Shown piece after piece: positions 41,171 through 49,700 of a stretch of DNA of 64,000 bases. Origin of the DNA: Faecalibacterium prausnitzii (GTDB lineage: Bacteria; Bacillota; Clostridia; Oscillospirales; Ruminococcaceae); contig SFDE01000011.1 of assembly GCA_004558805.1 (NCBI GenBank), forward strand, positions 95,366 to 159,365, in the 5' to 3' direction. The notes under the pieces were generated by a model, which ran no database searches, was not told the DNA's origin, and saw only the letters and a list, made by a program, of their open reading frames with translations. Within the stretch, counting starts at the first letter, position 1. Every line of letters starts with the position of its first letter. The translations under genes and the position numbers were made by a program.

Positions 41171-41725
41171 TTATGCCAGCTCGTTGAAGCAGTTGATACA
41201 ATCATTGATGGCAGCAAACAGAGCGGTGGACGAAATGGTTGCGCCACTGTACGCATCGAAATCCTGATTCATCACAATGTTCTTGGTGCCGTCCATGCCG
41301 TTGAACTGTGCCAGATAGTCATCGGTGGACACATTGGAGCCGATGCCCTTGGTCTGGGTAGAAGCGTCTACCCAGATGCCGGTCTCGGCACCGTTGGCGT
41401 CAAAGCCCATGATCACGGTCAGGATGCCGCCGTCAAAGCCCTTTTCCTCGGCCTTGATGGCAATGCCGCCGTCGGGAGCCTTTACCACGCCGGTCACATT
41501 GGCGGTGGTGTAGTCGGTCACTTCCTCCAGCGTAGCTGCGTCGGAAACAGAAGGCATCACGCTGACGTATGCCTTCAGGGTAGTGCGCCGGGTGTTCTCA
41601 GCAATGACCGGAGCGGTCATGCCGTTCACCAGAGCCAGCAGCAGGCTGACGATCAGGGAGATGACGGTCAGCACCACGATGGGCTTGCCGGCGGTCTCCC
41701 AGCTGGAATTTGCAGACTTACTCAT
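41171..41725 (-). CDS. rnfG: Rnf complex subunit G (FMN protein)
   Basis: A 184-residue protein with one N-terminal helix and an outward FMN-binding domain. The covalent flavin site is in YSGATISSTAL (Thr of GAT). It passes electrons within the complex. The start overlaps the rnfD stop by four bases (ATGA), so coupling is likely. Confidence 0.95.
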   Translation of the reverse strand: MSKSANSSWETAGKPIVVLTVISLIVSLLLALVNGMTAPVIAENTRRTTLKAYVSVMPSVSDAATLEEVTDYTTANVTGVVKAPDGGIAIKAEEKGFDGGILTVIMGFDANGAETGIWVDASTQTKGIGSNVSTDDYLAQFNGMDGTKNIVMNQDFDAYSGATISSTALFAAINDCINCFNELA

Positions 41726-42681
41726 TTGTCAGCACCCTCCTTTGCTTTTTTTGCAGGCTTGATGTAGCCATACGGGGTCTGACGGGTCAGATCGTTGATG
41801 TAGGGGACCCACAGGTTCATGAACAGCAGTGCGAAGGACACGCCCTCGGCGTAGCTGCCCCAGAAGCGGATGGCGAAGGTCACGATGCCCAGGCACACGC
41901 CGTACACCAGCTTGCCCTTCAGGGTGAAGGGGCTGGTGACGTAGTCGGTAGCCATAAACACAGCGCCGAACAGCAAGCCGCCGGACAGGATGCCTGCCAG
42001 TGCAGCGTGGAGATCCTTGGTAGCGATGAGGTAGAAGATGAACATGCTGCCCACATAGGAAGCGGGGATGGCGATGCTGATGGTCTTGGTCGCGACCAGA
42101 TAGATCAGACCCAGAACGATCGCCAGAGCGCAGGTCTCGCCCAGAACACCGCCGTGGATGCCCATGAACAGATCCAGCAAGCTCAGCTTGGACTTATCTG
42201 CCACTGCCAGCGGGGTAGCGCTGGACAGCTGGTCCACCGCTGCATCCGGGAACACCCACTTGTTCATGGAACCGGCAAAGCTGACGAACAGCACGATACG
42301 ACCCACCAGAGCGGGGTTGGCAAAGTTCATGCCGATGCCGCCAAACAGCTGCTTGACGATAACGATCGCCACCAGGTCGCCGATGATCAGCTGACCCAGA
42401 GGCATGCCCACAGGCACGTTCATAGCCAGAATGATGCCGGTGACCACAGCGGACAGGTCGCTGATGGGGTTGGGCTTTTTCAGCAGCTTGCAGTACAGCC
42501 ACTCAAACACCACACATGCCGCCACGGACACCGCAGTGACCAGCAGGGCACGCATACCAAAAATGATCGCAGAGGCGACCACGCAGGGGCACAGCGCCAC
42601 GATGACATTAGCCATGAGACCGGCAGTGGTCTCTTCGCTGCGCACGTGCGGGGACGCCGAAACAATAAGCTTCGTATCCAT
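41722..42681 (-). CDS. rnfD: Rnf complex subunit D
   Basis: A 319-residue membrane protein with about nine helices, related to NqrB. The covalent FMN site is SSATPLA (about residue 155). It is the main ion-translocating subunit. The start codon overlaps the rnfC stop by one base (TAATG) with AAGGAGG upstream. Confidence 0.95.
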   Translation of the reverse strand: MDTKLIVSASPHVRSEETTAGLMANVIVALCPCVVASAIIFGMRALLVTAVSVAACVVFEWLYCKLLKKPNPISDLSAVVTGIILAMNVPVGMPLGQLIIGDLVAIVIVKQLFGGIGMNFANPALVGRIVLFVSFAGSMNKWVFPDAAVDQLSSATPLAVADKSKLSLLDLFMGIHGGVLGETCALAIVLGLIYLVATKTISIAIPASYVGSMFIFYLIATKDLHAALAGILSGGLLFGAVFMATDYVTSPFTLKGKLVYGVCLGIVTFAIRFWGSYAEGVSFALLFMNLWVPYINDLTRQTPYGYIKPAKKAKEGADK

Positions 42682-44003
42682 TACTTATTGCCTCCTTTTT
42701 TGATTTCACCAAGGTAGAACGCCTTTGCCAGGCTCATGGTCTGGGTCACCGGGCGCTTTGCCGGGCAGACGAAGGAGCAGCTGCCGCAGTTGAAGCAGTA
42801 GTCTGCATGGAGCTTGCCCAGCTCCTGCACGTCACGGGCAGCGTAGGCGTTTGCCACCTCCACAGGCTCCAGACCCATGGGGCAGTACTCCACGCAGCGA
42901 CCGCAGCGGATGCAGGGGTTTACCACAGCAGGCTGTGCTGCTGCCTCGCTGAGCAGGATCAGACCGGAAGTGGTCTTGGTGGTAGGATAGCTCAGATCCT
43001 TTACGGCGGGACCCATCATGGCGCCGCCTGCCACCACCTTGCCCAGCTGGACGCCGCCCTTGACGCCGGCAAAGTCGATGATGTCCTGATAGGAGGTACC
43101 CACCGGCACCACCACGTTCTGGGGCTTCTCGCAGGCATCGCCGTCCACGGTGATGGTGCGCTCCACCACCGGCATACCGGTGGCAAGGTACTTGCCCAGA
43201 GTGGAAACGCTGGTAACGTTCATGACGATGGCACCTGCATCTGCAGGCAGACCGCCGTGAGGAACCTCGCGGCCCAGGCACTTTTCAATGAGGATCAGCT
43301 CTGCGCCGGTGCCGTAGACGCTGGGCAGGGGCTTTACCTCAATGGCAGCATCGCCGCTGGTCTTTTTGCACAGCAGGTCGATGCACTCGGGCTTGTTGTT
43401 CTCGATGCCGATGACGCACTTGGGAATGCCGGTGTACTCCAGCACAGCCTTGATGCCCCGGATGATGTCATCGCTGCAATTCAGCATCTCCTGGGTATCG
43501 CTGGTGAGCCACACCTCACACTCGGAGGCGTTGATCAGCAGGGTGTCCACCGTCTGCTTGGGCTGCAGTTTCACATCGGTGGGGAAGCCTGCGCCGCCCA
43601 GACCGACCAGACCGCACTCCCGCACAGCGGCAAGGAAACTTGCCTTATCGGTGACTTCGGGTGCCTTCACGGCAGGGTCCACCGTCTGCTTGCCATCGGT
43701 CTTGATCACAACAGAATCGCACATGCGACCATTGGACAGACGGAAGGGCTCTACAGCGGCAACGGTGCCGGAAACACTAGAGTGGATGTTTGCGGAAACA
43801 AAGCCGCCTGCCTCACCGATCTTGGTGCCGACAAAGACTTCATCGCCTTTTTTAACCAGAGCCTTGGCGGGTGCGCCAATGTGCTGGCTCATGAGGATGC
43901 GTACCTGCGCGGGCAGAGGCATCGGGACCGGTTTGCTGGCAGCAGTTGCTTTGTCATGCGGCGTATGCGCGCCAAGCGCCGCACGTTTCAGCTTGTTCAA
44001 CAT
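42681..44003 (-). CDS. rnfC: Rnf complex subunit C (NADH-binding)
   Basis: A 440-residue soluble subunit that reduces NAD with electrons from RnfB. It has the glycine-rich LVGLGGAGFPT NADH/FMN region and two four-iron sites (CIRCGRCVEYCP and CFNCGSCSFVCP). I start at the ATG 44003 with GGGGGA ten bases upstream; an in-frame ATG at 44021 has no ribosome site. First gene of the six-gene operon. Confidence 0.95.
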   Translation of the reverse strand: MLNKLKRAALGAHTPHDKATAASKPVPMPLPAQVRILMSQHIGAPAKALVKKGDEVFVGTKIGEAGGFVSANIHSSVSGTVAAVEPFRLSNGRMCDSVVIKTDGKQTVDPAVKAPEVTDKASFLAAVRECGLVGLGGAGFPTDVKLQPKQTVDTLLINASECEVWLTSDTQEMLNCSDDIIRGIKAVLEYTGIPKCVIGIENNKPECIDLLCKKTSGDAAIEVKPLPSVYGTGAELILIEKCLGREVPHGGLPADAGAIVMNVTSVSTLGKYLATGMPVVERTITVDGDACEKPQNVVVPVGTSYQDIIDFAGVKGGVQLGKVVAGGAMMGPAVKDLSYPTTKTTSGLILLSEAAAQPAVVNPCIRCGRCVEYCPMGLEPVEVANAYAARDVQELGKLHADYCFNCGSCSFVCPAKRPVTQTMSLAKAFYLGEIKKGGNK

Positions 44004-44092
44004 GGAATTCAAATCCCCCATTCTGCTTGAATTGCCGTCCCCGCACCCATGCAGGCGCACTGGTACAGGGACAGCAGCTGCTTAACACACTT

Positions 44093-44120
44093 ATTGTATC
44101 ATTTTGGCGTGGGAAGTCAA
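44093..44120 (-). promoter_or_regulatory. promoter of the rnf operon
   Basis: Minus strand TTGACT (44120-44115), 16 bases, TACAAT (44098-44093). The 44004-44322 gap holds this, the promoter of the small ORF at 44323 and nothing else I can see. Confidence 0.75.
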
Positions 44121-44228
44121 CGACATGCAGGCAAAAATGATGCATTTTCCTCTACTTTCTGGGCGAAATGTTGTGATTAGTTACAACTAACAACTTCATT
44201 TTTTCTTCTGCGCCCCCTTTACAGAGGT

Positions 44229-44257
44229 TTGCCTTTGTGCCTTGAATATGGTATACT
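44229..44257 (+). promoter_or_regulatory. promoter of the 41-residue ORF
   Basis: TTGCCT (44229-44234), 17 bases, TATACT (44252-44257). Confidence 0.75.
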
Positions 44258-44322
44258 TATGCCATGCTAAAATTGCGGAACGTCCCCCGCTCCGCGCAAG
44301 ATCCATCAAGGAGGCTTTTACC

Positions 44323-44448
44323 ATGAAATTTCTCAAGGCTCTGCTTGCCGTGCTCACCACTCTTGCCGTTGCTTTCACCGCTGCGCTGCTGCTCTGGCAG
44401 GACAAAAACGCTCCCCGTTATATCCACATCTACGACAACGAGCAGTAA
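44323..44448 (+). CDS. 41-residue single-helix membrane peptide
   Basis: ATG at 44323 with AAGGAGG nine bases upstream. MKFLKALLAVLTT leads into one hydrophobic helix (about 4-27), followed by a polar end, APRYIHIYDNEQ. It has its own promoter (44229-44257) and a strong terminator (44466-44513), so it is a complete short gene. A longer open frame starting at 44242 begins inside the promoter and is not used. The function is unknown. Confidence 0.75.
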   Translation: MKFLKALLAVLTTLAVAFTAALLLWQDKNAPRYIHIYDNEQ

Positions 44449-44465
44449 TCATTCCAGAACCAACA

Positions 44466-44513
44466 AGCCCCCCCGGCACAGCGGATGCGCAGCATCCTGT
44501 GCCGGGGGGCTTT
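44466..44513. terminator. bidirectional terminator
   Basis: Long GC stem (44466-44481 with 44497-44512, plus an inner GGATGC/GCATCC stem) between the small ORF and the convergent lipoprotein gene. Confidence 0.88.
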
Positions 44514-44519
44514 GCCGTC

Positions 44520-44963
44520 TCAGTAGATGGTGATGATCATAAATTTCAACTTCAGCAGGCTGCCGCATGCCATGCCCACATAGGCGGCGTCTCCGTTCGT
44601 CGCCACCTCCTGATCAAAGAACTTGTCCTCGGTGATGCGGTCCGGGTTGAAGACGACCATGGAGGTCTTGTACCCCCTGCCCTCCACGCTGCTGCAGGCA
44701 AGGTTCATGGACCAGTTTGCCAGCACAGTGCCCAGTTCTTCGGTGTACAGCATGGTCTCCATAAAGTCCACGGTCTGCTGGGCGTAGCTGTCCGCCTCGG
44801 CATTCCGGGTCAGGGGCTGGAGCCCGTAATTCTGGGTCCGCACATTATTCAGCATCTCCAGTGCACGGTCCTCCGGGGGCTGGAATGTCATACACCCGCT
44901 GAGTACCGCCAGTGCCAGCGCTGCCGCCAGCATCACCGCAATACACCGTCTGATCTTTTTCAT
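44520..44963 (-). CDS. CAP-like lipoprotein 1
   Basis: A 147-residue lipoprotein: basic start, hydrophobic segment and lipobox LSGC. The mature part has LNNVRTQNYGLQPLTRNAEADSYAQ and ends with YVGMACGSLLKLKFMIITIY. The N-x-x-R-x-x-x-G...L...A and Y-V-G-x-A patterns recall the CAP/SCP secreted-protein fold, though much shortened. It is one of four such genes here (also 45114, 53269, 53942). GAGGAGG precedes the ATG. The role is unknown. Confidence 0.7.
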   Translation of the reverse strand: MKKIRRCIAVMLAAALALAVLSGCMTFQPPEDRALEMLNNVRTQNYGLQPLTRNAEADSYAQQTVDFMETMLYTEELGTVLANWSMNLACSSVEGRGYKTSMVVFNPDRITEDKFFDQEVATNGDAAYVGMACGSLLKLKFMIITIY

Positions 44964-45017
44964 AATTCAACCCTCCTCGTTGTTTTTCCGCCCTTGGGGG
45001 CGGTGCCGTCTGGTTTT

Positions 45018-45046
45018 ATACTATTCCCCTCTCCGGGGCAGGTCAA
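45018..45046 (-). promoter_or_regulatory. promoter of CAP-like lipoprotein 1
   Basis: Minus strand TTGACC (45046-45041), 17 bases ending GAGGGGAA, TAGTAT (45023-45018). Confidence 0.6.
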
Positions 45047-45059
45047 TGGACAAACCTTA

Positions 45060-45090
45060 CAAAAAAAGCCGCTGAATTTCGTCAGCGGCT
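45060..45090 (-). terminator. terminator of CAP-like lipoprotein 2
   Basis: Arms AGCCGCTGA / TCAGCGGCT with a T run on the minus strand. A near copy of this hairpin is at 45672-45701. Confidence 0.88.
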
Positions 45091-45113
45091 TTCTGTTCCT
45101 TGTATCCTGCGGA

Positions 45114-45569
45114 TCAGTAAACGAGGATGATCATGGTCTTAGTGTCGCCCACAACTGCCAATGCCATGCCCACTACGGTTGCGGAGCCATCCTGTGCGAC
45201 ACTCTTACCCAGCAGATCCGACACGGTGGAGAAATCCGGGTTATCCAGATAGCACATGGTCTTATAGCTCTTGCCGTCTGCTGTTGTCATCACCAGATCC
45301 CAGGCCGCACGATCCAGCTCGCTATCAAAATGGCTGCTGCCGCTGAGGGCAGAACTCAACAGCTTCTGGTACTCATTGGCAAAATCCCTTGCATGGGCAT
45401 TTGCCTCTTCGCTCCACTCCAGTGCCGCCACACCGTTCTGAGCACGTGCCTCGTTCAGCTCGTTGCGCACCTTTTCCTGAGTGGGAGAGATGCTGGAGCA
45501 GGCGGTCAGCACCACCATTGCCATCACTGCCGCAAGAACTGCCGCTGCCATTCGCTTGATCATTTTCAT
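45114..45569 (-). CDS. CAP-like lipoprotein 2
   Basis: A 151-residue lipoprotein with lipobox LTAC, ELNEARAQNGVAALEWSEEANAHARDF and the end VVGMALAVVGDTKTMIILVY. It aligns in both blocks with lipoprotein 1 and keeps the clearest CAP-like start (N-x-A-R-x-x-N-G-V-x-x-L-x-W). AAGGAGG precedes the ATG. Single-gene unit with its own promoter and terminator. Confidence 0.75.
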   Translation of the reverse strand: MKMIKRMAAAVLAAVMAMVVLTACSSISPTQEKVRNELNEARAQNGVAALEWSEEANAHARDFANEYQKLLSSALSGSSHFDSELDRAAWDLVMTTADGKSYKTMCYLDNPDFSTVSDLLGKSVAQDGSATVVGMALAVVGDTKTMIILVY

Positions 45570-45627
45570 ATGGATATCCTCCTTTTTTGTTGCGCTCCTT
45601 ATACCCCTAAGGAGCTTTTACTTTAAG

Positions 45628-45657
45628 AGTTTAAATCCCTCTGGCACATTCTGTCAA
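45628..45657 (-). promoter_or_regulatory. promoter of CAP-like lipoprotein 2
   Basis: Minus strand TTGACA (45657-45652), 18 bases, TAAACT (45633-45628); the inverted repeat GCTCCTTA...TAAGGAGC follows in the leader. Confidence 0.65.
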
Positions 45658-45671
45658 TGTACAGTTTCCAC

Positions 45672-45701
45672 AAAAAAAGCCGCTGGATTTCGTCAGCGGC
45701 T
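45672..45701 (-). terminator. terminator of the DUF5662 gene
   Basis: Arms AGCCGCTG / CAGCGGCT and a minus-strand T run, directly after the gene at 45708. Confidence 0.85.
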
Positions 45702-45707
45702 CCGGGC

Positions 45708-46244
45708 TCAGTAATTTTTCTGGCAGCCCAGCAGAAACTTCATGTAGGCAAAGGTCCGGTCCTGTCCCAGATCCCGCACCATTTTCAGGAGCTTTTCCAG
45801 CAGGGCACGGGTGTCCGGGTGCAGCAGGTAATGATCCCGGCTGCGCTGGTAGTACTCCCATGCAGAGGCATCGGTGTACTTGTCTCCCAGATAGATCTGG
45901 CTTGCCGCCACCCGATCGCAGACCATCTCGCAGACATACCGCAGAGGGATCTTCATGCCGGTAAGCCCCGCCTTGGTGGTGCTGTAGTCGATCCAGTATT
46001 CCAGATGGTGCTTGTTGCGCCCCTTGTGGTGGAGCCAGGCAGAGGTATAGCCCTTTGCCGCCCGCTCTGCCTCGTTGGGACTGTGGTCGCCCTGATAGTA
46101 GATGCAGCCGGGGATGAACTCGGTGGGGCTGTACTTGCTCAGGTCGTGTGCCAGCCCCTGCTCATACAGCCCGCAGGCAAAACAGTACTGCATCACCAGC
46201 AGCTTGTGCCGGGTAATGGTCTCAAAATGCCCTTTGATGTTCAT
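45708..46244 (-). CDS. DUF5662 family protein
   Basis: A 178-residue soluble protein with HDLSKYSPTEF near residue 34 and HHKGRNKHHLEYW near residue 72, the His/Asp-rich marks of DUF5662 (sometimes misnamed catalase). The His/Asp pattern suggests a metal site like HD-type hydrolases; this is inference. GGAGGC precedes the ATG. It follows the glycosyltransferase gene by four bases, so it is the last gene of the glycan export block. Confidence 0.8.
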   Translation of the reverse strand: MNIKGHFETITRHKLLVMQYCFACGLYEQGLAHDLSKYSPTEFIPGCIYYQGDHSPNEAERAAKGYTSAWLHHKGRNKHHLEYWIDYSTTKAGLTGMKIPLRYVCEMVCDRVAASQIYLGDKYTDASAWEYYQRSRDHYLLHPDTRALLEKLLKMVRDLGQDRTFAYMKFLLGCQKNY

Positions 46245-46248
46245 GGTG

Positions 46249-48126
46249 TCATTGCCTCCATCGCACCGTGACCCTGCCCTCTTTCAGGTTCCGCAGGTCG
46301 TCGCTCTCGGAAAAATCCTCCCGGTCCCGGGTAAGGCTGGGGTTGTAGTAGGGATCGTCCAAAATACTCTCCCTGCCGTGGACCTGATACAGTCGCTGCT
46401 GCTCGGCGGCAAACCGCCGTGCCTTTACCGGGTCTTTTTCGTCGCCGCCCCGGCTCTTGCTCTCGTAGTGGGTCAGCTGGGCGTAGGGGGTCCACGCAAT
46501 GCGGTACCCCGCATCCCGCACCCGCAGGCAGAAGTCCACATCGTTGAAGGCAACGGCAAACTTCTCGTCCAGCCCTCCCAGTTTGTCCCACACGCCGGTC
46601 TTTACCAGCAGGCACGCCCCGGTAACGGCAGAAAAATCCTGCACGGTGGCAGCCCGGAACATATAACCGCTGCCCCCTGCCTTTTTGTACTTGTGGCTGT
46701 GTCCGGCGTAGCCGCCCAGACCTGTAATAACTCCGGCGTGCTGAATGGTGTCATCGGGATACCACAACATCCCGCCGCAGACTGCCGCCCCGCCGGGGTG
46801 GGCGCACTGCCGCAGCAGCTCGGTGAGCCAGTCCCCGTTGCGGACCTCCACATCATTGTTCAGCAGCAGCAGATATTCCCCGCTGGCATATTTCCGTCCA
46901 AAATTATTGATGCCGGAGAAATTGAAGCCCTTTTTGGGGTAGGTGACCACCCGCAGCCCCTCGTAGCGCTGCTGCGCCTGCCGGTAGTAGGCGGCAGTTC
47001 CGGGGTCGGTGGAGTTGTTCTCCACCACGATGACCTCGTAGTTCTCCCACAGGGTCCTGGTCCAGATGCTGCGGAGGCACTTTTCCAGATCCTCGGTGTG
47101 GTCCTTGTTGGGGATGAGGATGCTGACTTTGGGGCTGCCCACGATGTCCCACTTTACCCGGTAGGTGCTGGGGAACAGCCCCTCCTCCACGGTGCCGGTG
47201 CGCCCGGTACGGGTCAGGTGGTCCGCCAGCGCCTTTCTTGCCGCTGCCGCCACATAGGGCTTTGCCCCGGTGCCCCCGGAGGTAGAACCGGCGTGGACCC
47301 GCCAGTAATACAGCACCTGGGGCAGGTGCGCCGCACCGCCGGTCTTTTCCACCAGCCGCAGGAACAGGTCGTGGTCCTGACTGCCGTCACACTCCGGACG
47401 CTCGCCCCCCAGCTGGTCCCACAGGGCTTTTTTGAACACCGCCAGATGGCAGATGTAGTTGCAGCACAGCAGGTAATCCGGGGCGTAGTCCGGCTTGAAG
47501 TGCGCCGCCGTGGGGCGGCGGATGTCCTTGGTGAACAGTGCCTCGTCGCTGTAGAGGAAGCCGTCCGGCTCCCCCCGCTGCCGCAGCTGCAGGATGCCCC
47601 TACCCATAGCATACAGCGCATGGGGGGCAAGGATGTCATCGTGATCCGCCAGCCCCAGATATTCTCCGGTGGCAAGGCTTGCGGCGGCGTTGGTATTGGC
47701 GGCGATGCCCTGATTTTCGATCTTTTTATATACGATTCGTTTATTTTTATGCTGATATTCCTTTACGATCTGTCCCACCTCCGGGTGATGGTCATCCGAA
47801 GCGTCTGCAAGGCAGAGCTGCCCGTTGGGGGCGGTCTGGTTCACAAAGGAATCCAGAAAATCCCGCAGGTATTTTTCCGGGGTATTATACAACGGCGTAA
47901 GGATGCTGATGGTGGGCAGACCACAGTTTTTTGCTGTTTTGCCTGCCATCTCCTCCCGCTGTGCCGCCAGCACCTTTTTGGCGGGCAGGTACCGTGCCCG
48001 CTTGCCAAAACAGCGGCGCTTTACAAAGCCTGCGCCCCGCCGCAGCATGGTGGGCAGACCCTCTTCCCGGGTGAGCTGCACCGCATAGCCAGCAAGTTCT
48101 CTGGCACGTTTCAATCGCAGATCCAT
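46249..48126 (-). CDS. two-domain GT2 glycosyltransferase
   Basis: A 625-residue protein with two GT2 domains: the first about 70-320 (STxILTPLYNTP-like start, LADHDDILAP as the D-x-D site), the second about 335-590 (VSILIPNKDHTEDLEKC, LLLLNNDVEV and GGLDEKFAVAFNDVDFCLR). Such proteins build O-antigen or rhamnan-type chains. I start at the ATG 48126, two bases after the ABC ATPase stop; upstream frame overlaps that gene. The partner ABC exporter and rmlC upstream suggest a rhamnose-containing surface polymer. Confidence 0.9.
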   Translation of the reverse strand: MDLRLKRARELAGYAVQLTREEGLPTMLRRGAGFVKRRCFGKRARYLPAKKVLAAQREEMAGKTAKNCGLPTISILTPLYNTPEKYLRDFLDSFVNQTAPNGQLCLADASDDHHPEVGQIVKEYQHKNKRIVYKKIENQGIAANTNAAASLATGEYLGLADHDDILAPHALYAMGRGILQLRQRGEPDGFLYSDEALFTKDIRRPTAAHFKPDYAPDYLLCCNYICHLAVFKKALWDQLGGERPECDGSQDHDLFLRLVEKTGGAAHLPQVLYYWRVHAGSTSGGTGAKPYVAAAARKALADHLTRTGRTGTVEEGLFPSTYRVKWDIVGSPKVSILIPNKDHTEDLEKCLRSIWTRTLWENYEVIVVENNSTDPGTAAYYRQAQQRYEGLRVVTYPKKGFNFSGINNFGRKYASGEYLLLLNNDVEVRNGDWLTELLRQCAHPGGAAVCGGMLWYPDDTIQHAGVITGLGGYAGHSHKYKKAGGSGYMFRAATVQDFSAVTGACLLVKTGVWDKLGGLDEKFAVAFNDVDFCLRVRDAGYRIAWTPYAQLTHYESKSRGGDEKDPVKARRFAAEQQRLYQVHGRESILDDPYYNPSLTRDREDFSESDDLRNLKEGRVTVRWRQ

Positions 48127-48128
48127 GG

Positions 48129-48872
48129 TCACGCCTCGCCCCGCTGCACTGCCTTGTAGGCATTGCAGACCGTCTGGGTATCCCCGTTCATTTTCAGGTG
48201 TCCGTGGCTCAGCCATGCCACCTTGCTGCACATCCGTTCGATCTGCTCAATGGAATGGGACACCAAGATCACAGTAGTCCCCCCTGCCATCAGCTCCTGC
48301 ATCCGCTTTTCGCACTTCTGCTGAAACAGGAAATCGCCCACCGACAGCACCTCGTCGGCAATGAGGATGTCCGGCTTTGTGATGGTGGCAATGGCAAAGC
48401 CAATGCGCGCCACCATGCCGGAGGAGTAATTCTTCAGGGGCACATCCAGAAAATTCTGCAGCTCACTGAACTCCACGATCTCGTCAAACTTTTCGTCCAG
48501 ATACTTAGGGGAGAAGCCCAGCACCGTGCCGTTGAGGTAGATATTCTCCCGGGCGGTCAGGTCCATGTCAAAGCCTGCGCCCAGCTCGATGAGGGGGGCA
48601 ATGGTGCCGTTTACCGTCACCTTGCCCTTGCTGGGCTTGTACACCCCGGCAATGGTCTTGAGCAGGGTGGATTTGCCGGAGCCGTTGAGCCCCACCAGCC
48701 CGTAGAAATCCCCGGGCATGATGTCCAGGCTCACGTTCTTCAGGGCGTAGAATTCGTCGTATTGCAGCCGCCCCTGCACCATGGCAAGAAAATATTCCTT
48801 CAGACTCTCGTGCTTTTCGGTGGAGAGGTTGAAGCACATGGAAACATTGTCCACTTTGATGATCGGTTCCAT
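48129..48872 (-). CDS. polysaccharide ABC transporter ATPase
   Basis: A 247-residue ATPase of the Wzt/TagH/RfbB class. Walker A is GLNGSGKST, the signature region is NYSSGMVARIGFAIAT, and Walker B is DILIADEVLSVGD, all as in polysaccharide exporters. It lacks the C-terminal carbohydrate-binding domain of long Wzt forms. AAGGAGG precedes the ATG. It works with the permease just upstream. Confidence 0.93.
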   Translation of the reverse strand: MEPIIKVDNVSMCFNLSTEKHESLKEYFLAMVQGRLQYDEFYALKNVSLDIMPGDFYGLVGLNGSGKSTLLKTIAGVYKPSKGKVTVNGTIAPLIELGAGFDMDLTARENIYLNGTVLGFSPKYLDEKFDEIVEFSELQNFLDVPLKNYSSGMVARIGFAIATITKPDILIADEVLSVGDFLFQQKCEKRMQELMAGGTTVILVSHSIEQIERMCSKVAWLSHGHLKMNGDTQTVCNAYKAVQRGEA

Positions 48873-48884
48873 TGTTCTTCCTCC

Positions 48885-49694
48885 TTAAATGTGCAGCACA
48901 AAGCGGTCCTGAGTTTTGCGGAACACCCACACGCCCACCACCATGGACAACAGGGCACAGCCGCCGCAGACCGCAAACATGTTAAAGTCCAGCGGGATGC
49001 CCCACATCACCGTGCGGCGGAATCCCGTGATATACCAATACATGGGGTTCAGTTTAATGATCTGCTGCATATTGAACCCGCCGATGGAAAAGGTCATCTG
49101 GGTGGGATCGTAGAAAATGGCGGAGAAATACAGCAGCGCCGTGATGAACACGCTCCAGATGTGCATGATATCCCGGAAGAACACCGTTGCCGCCGCCAGA
49201 AACAGCCCCACACCCAAGCTGAAAAAGAACAGGGTAACCAGCGGATACACCGCCTCGATGAGGGTCAGATGGAAAGGTGCCCCGGTAAAGATCATCACCA
49301 GCAACAGCGCCACAAAACTGAACACGCAGTTCACCATGGCAAAGCAGCACTTCTCCAGTGGGAAGATATACTTGGGGATATACACCTTTTTCAGCAGGGG
49401 TGCGGCGCTGAGGACGCTGCTCATGCCGGTGGCAGTAGCCTCGTTGAAAAAGTTGAACAGCAGCTGACCGCACATGAGAAAGACGGCAAAATTGTCGATG
49501 CCGCTGCCCCGCATATCCATGAGGCTGCTGAACACCGCCCAGTACACAAGGCACATGAGCAGCGGGTTCAGCACGCTCCACACCACACCCAGAAAGCTGC
49601 GTCGGTATTTGAGCTTGAAATCACGGCTCACAAGGTTCCACAGCAGGTACCGGTACCGCCAGAAGCCGTTCCACATTGCCTTCCATTTTGCCAC
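48885..49694 (-). CDS. polysaccharide ABC transporter permease
   Basis: A 269-residue ABC-2 type permease with six helices. LVSRDFKLKYRRSFLGVVWSVLNPLL is the classic Wzm/TagG opening, and LNPMYWYITGFRRTV is also typical. It exports a lipid-linked glycan through the membrane. It begins six bases after rmlC. The first ATG lacks a strong ribosome site; an ATG at 49676 is possible. Confidence 0.92.
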   Translation of the reverse strand: MAKWKAMWNGFWRYRYLLWNLVSRDFKLKYRRSFLGVVWSVLNPLLMCLVYWAVFSSLMDMRGSGIDNFAVFLMCGQLLFNFFNEATATGMSSVLSAAPLLKKVYIPKYIFPLEKCCFAMVNCVFSFVALLLVMIFTGAPFHLTLIEAVYPLVTLFFFSLGVGLFLAAATVFFRDIMHIWSVFITALLYFSAIFYDPTQMTFSIGGFNMQQIIKLNPMYWYITGFRRTVMWGIPLDFNMFAVCGGCALLSMVVGVWVFRKTQDRFVLHI

Positions 49695-49700
49695 AGACCA

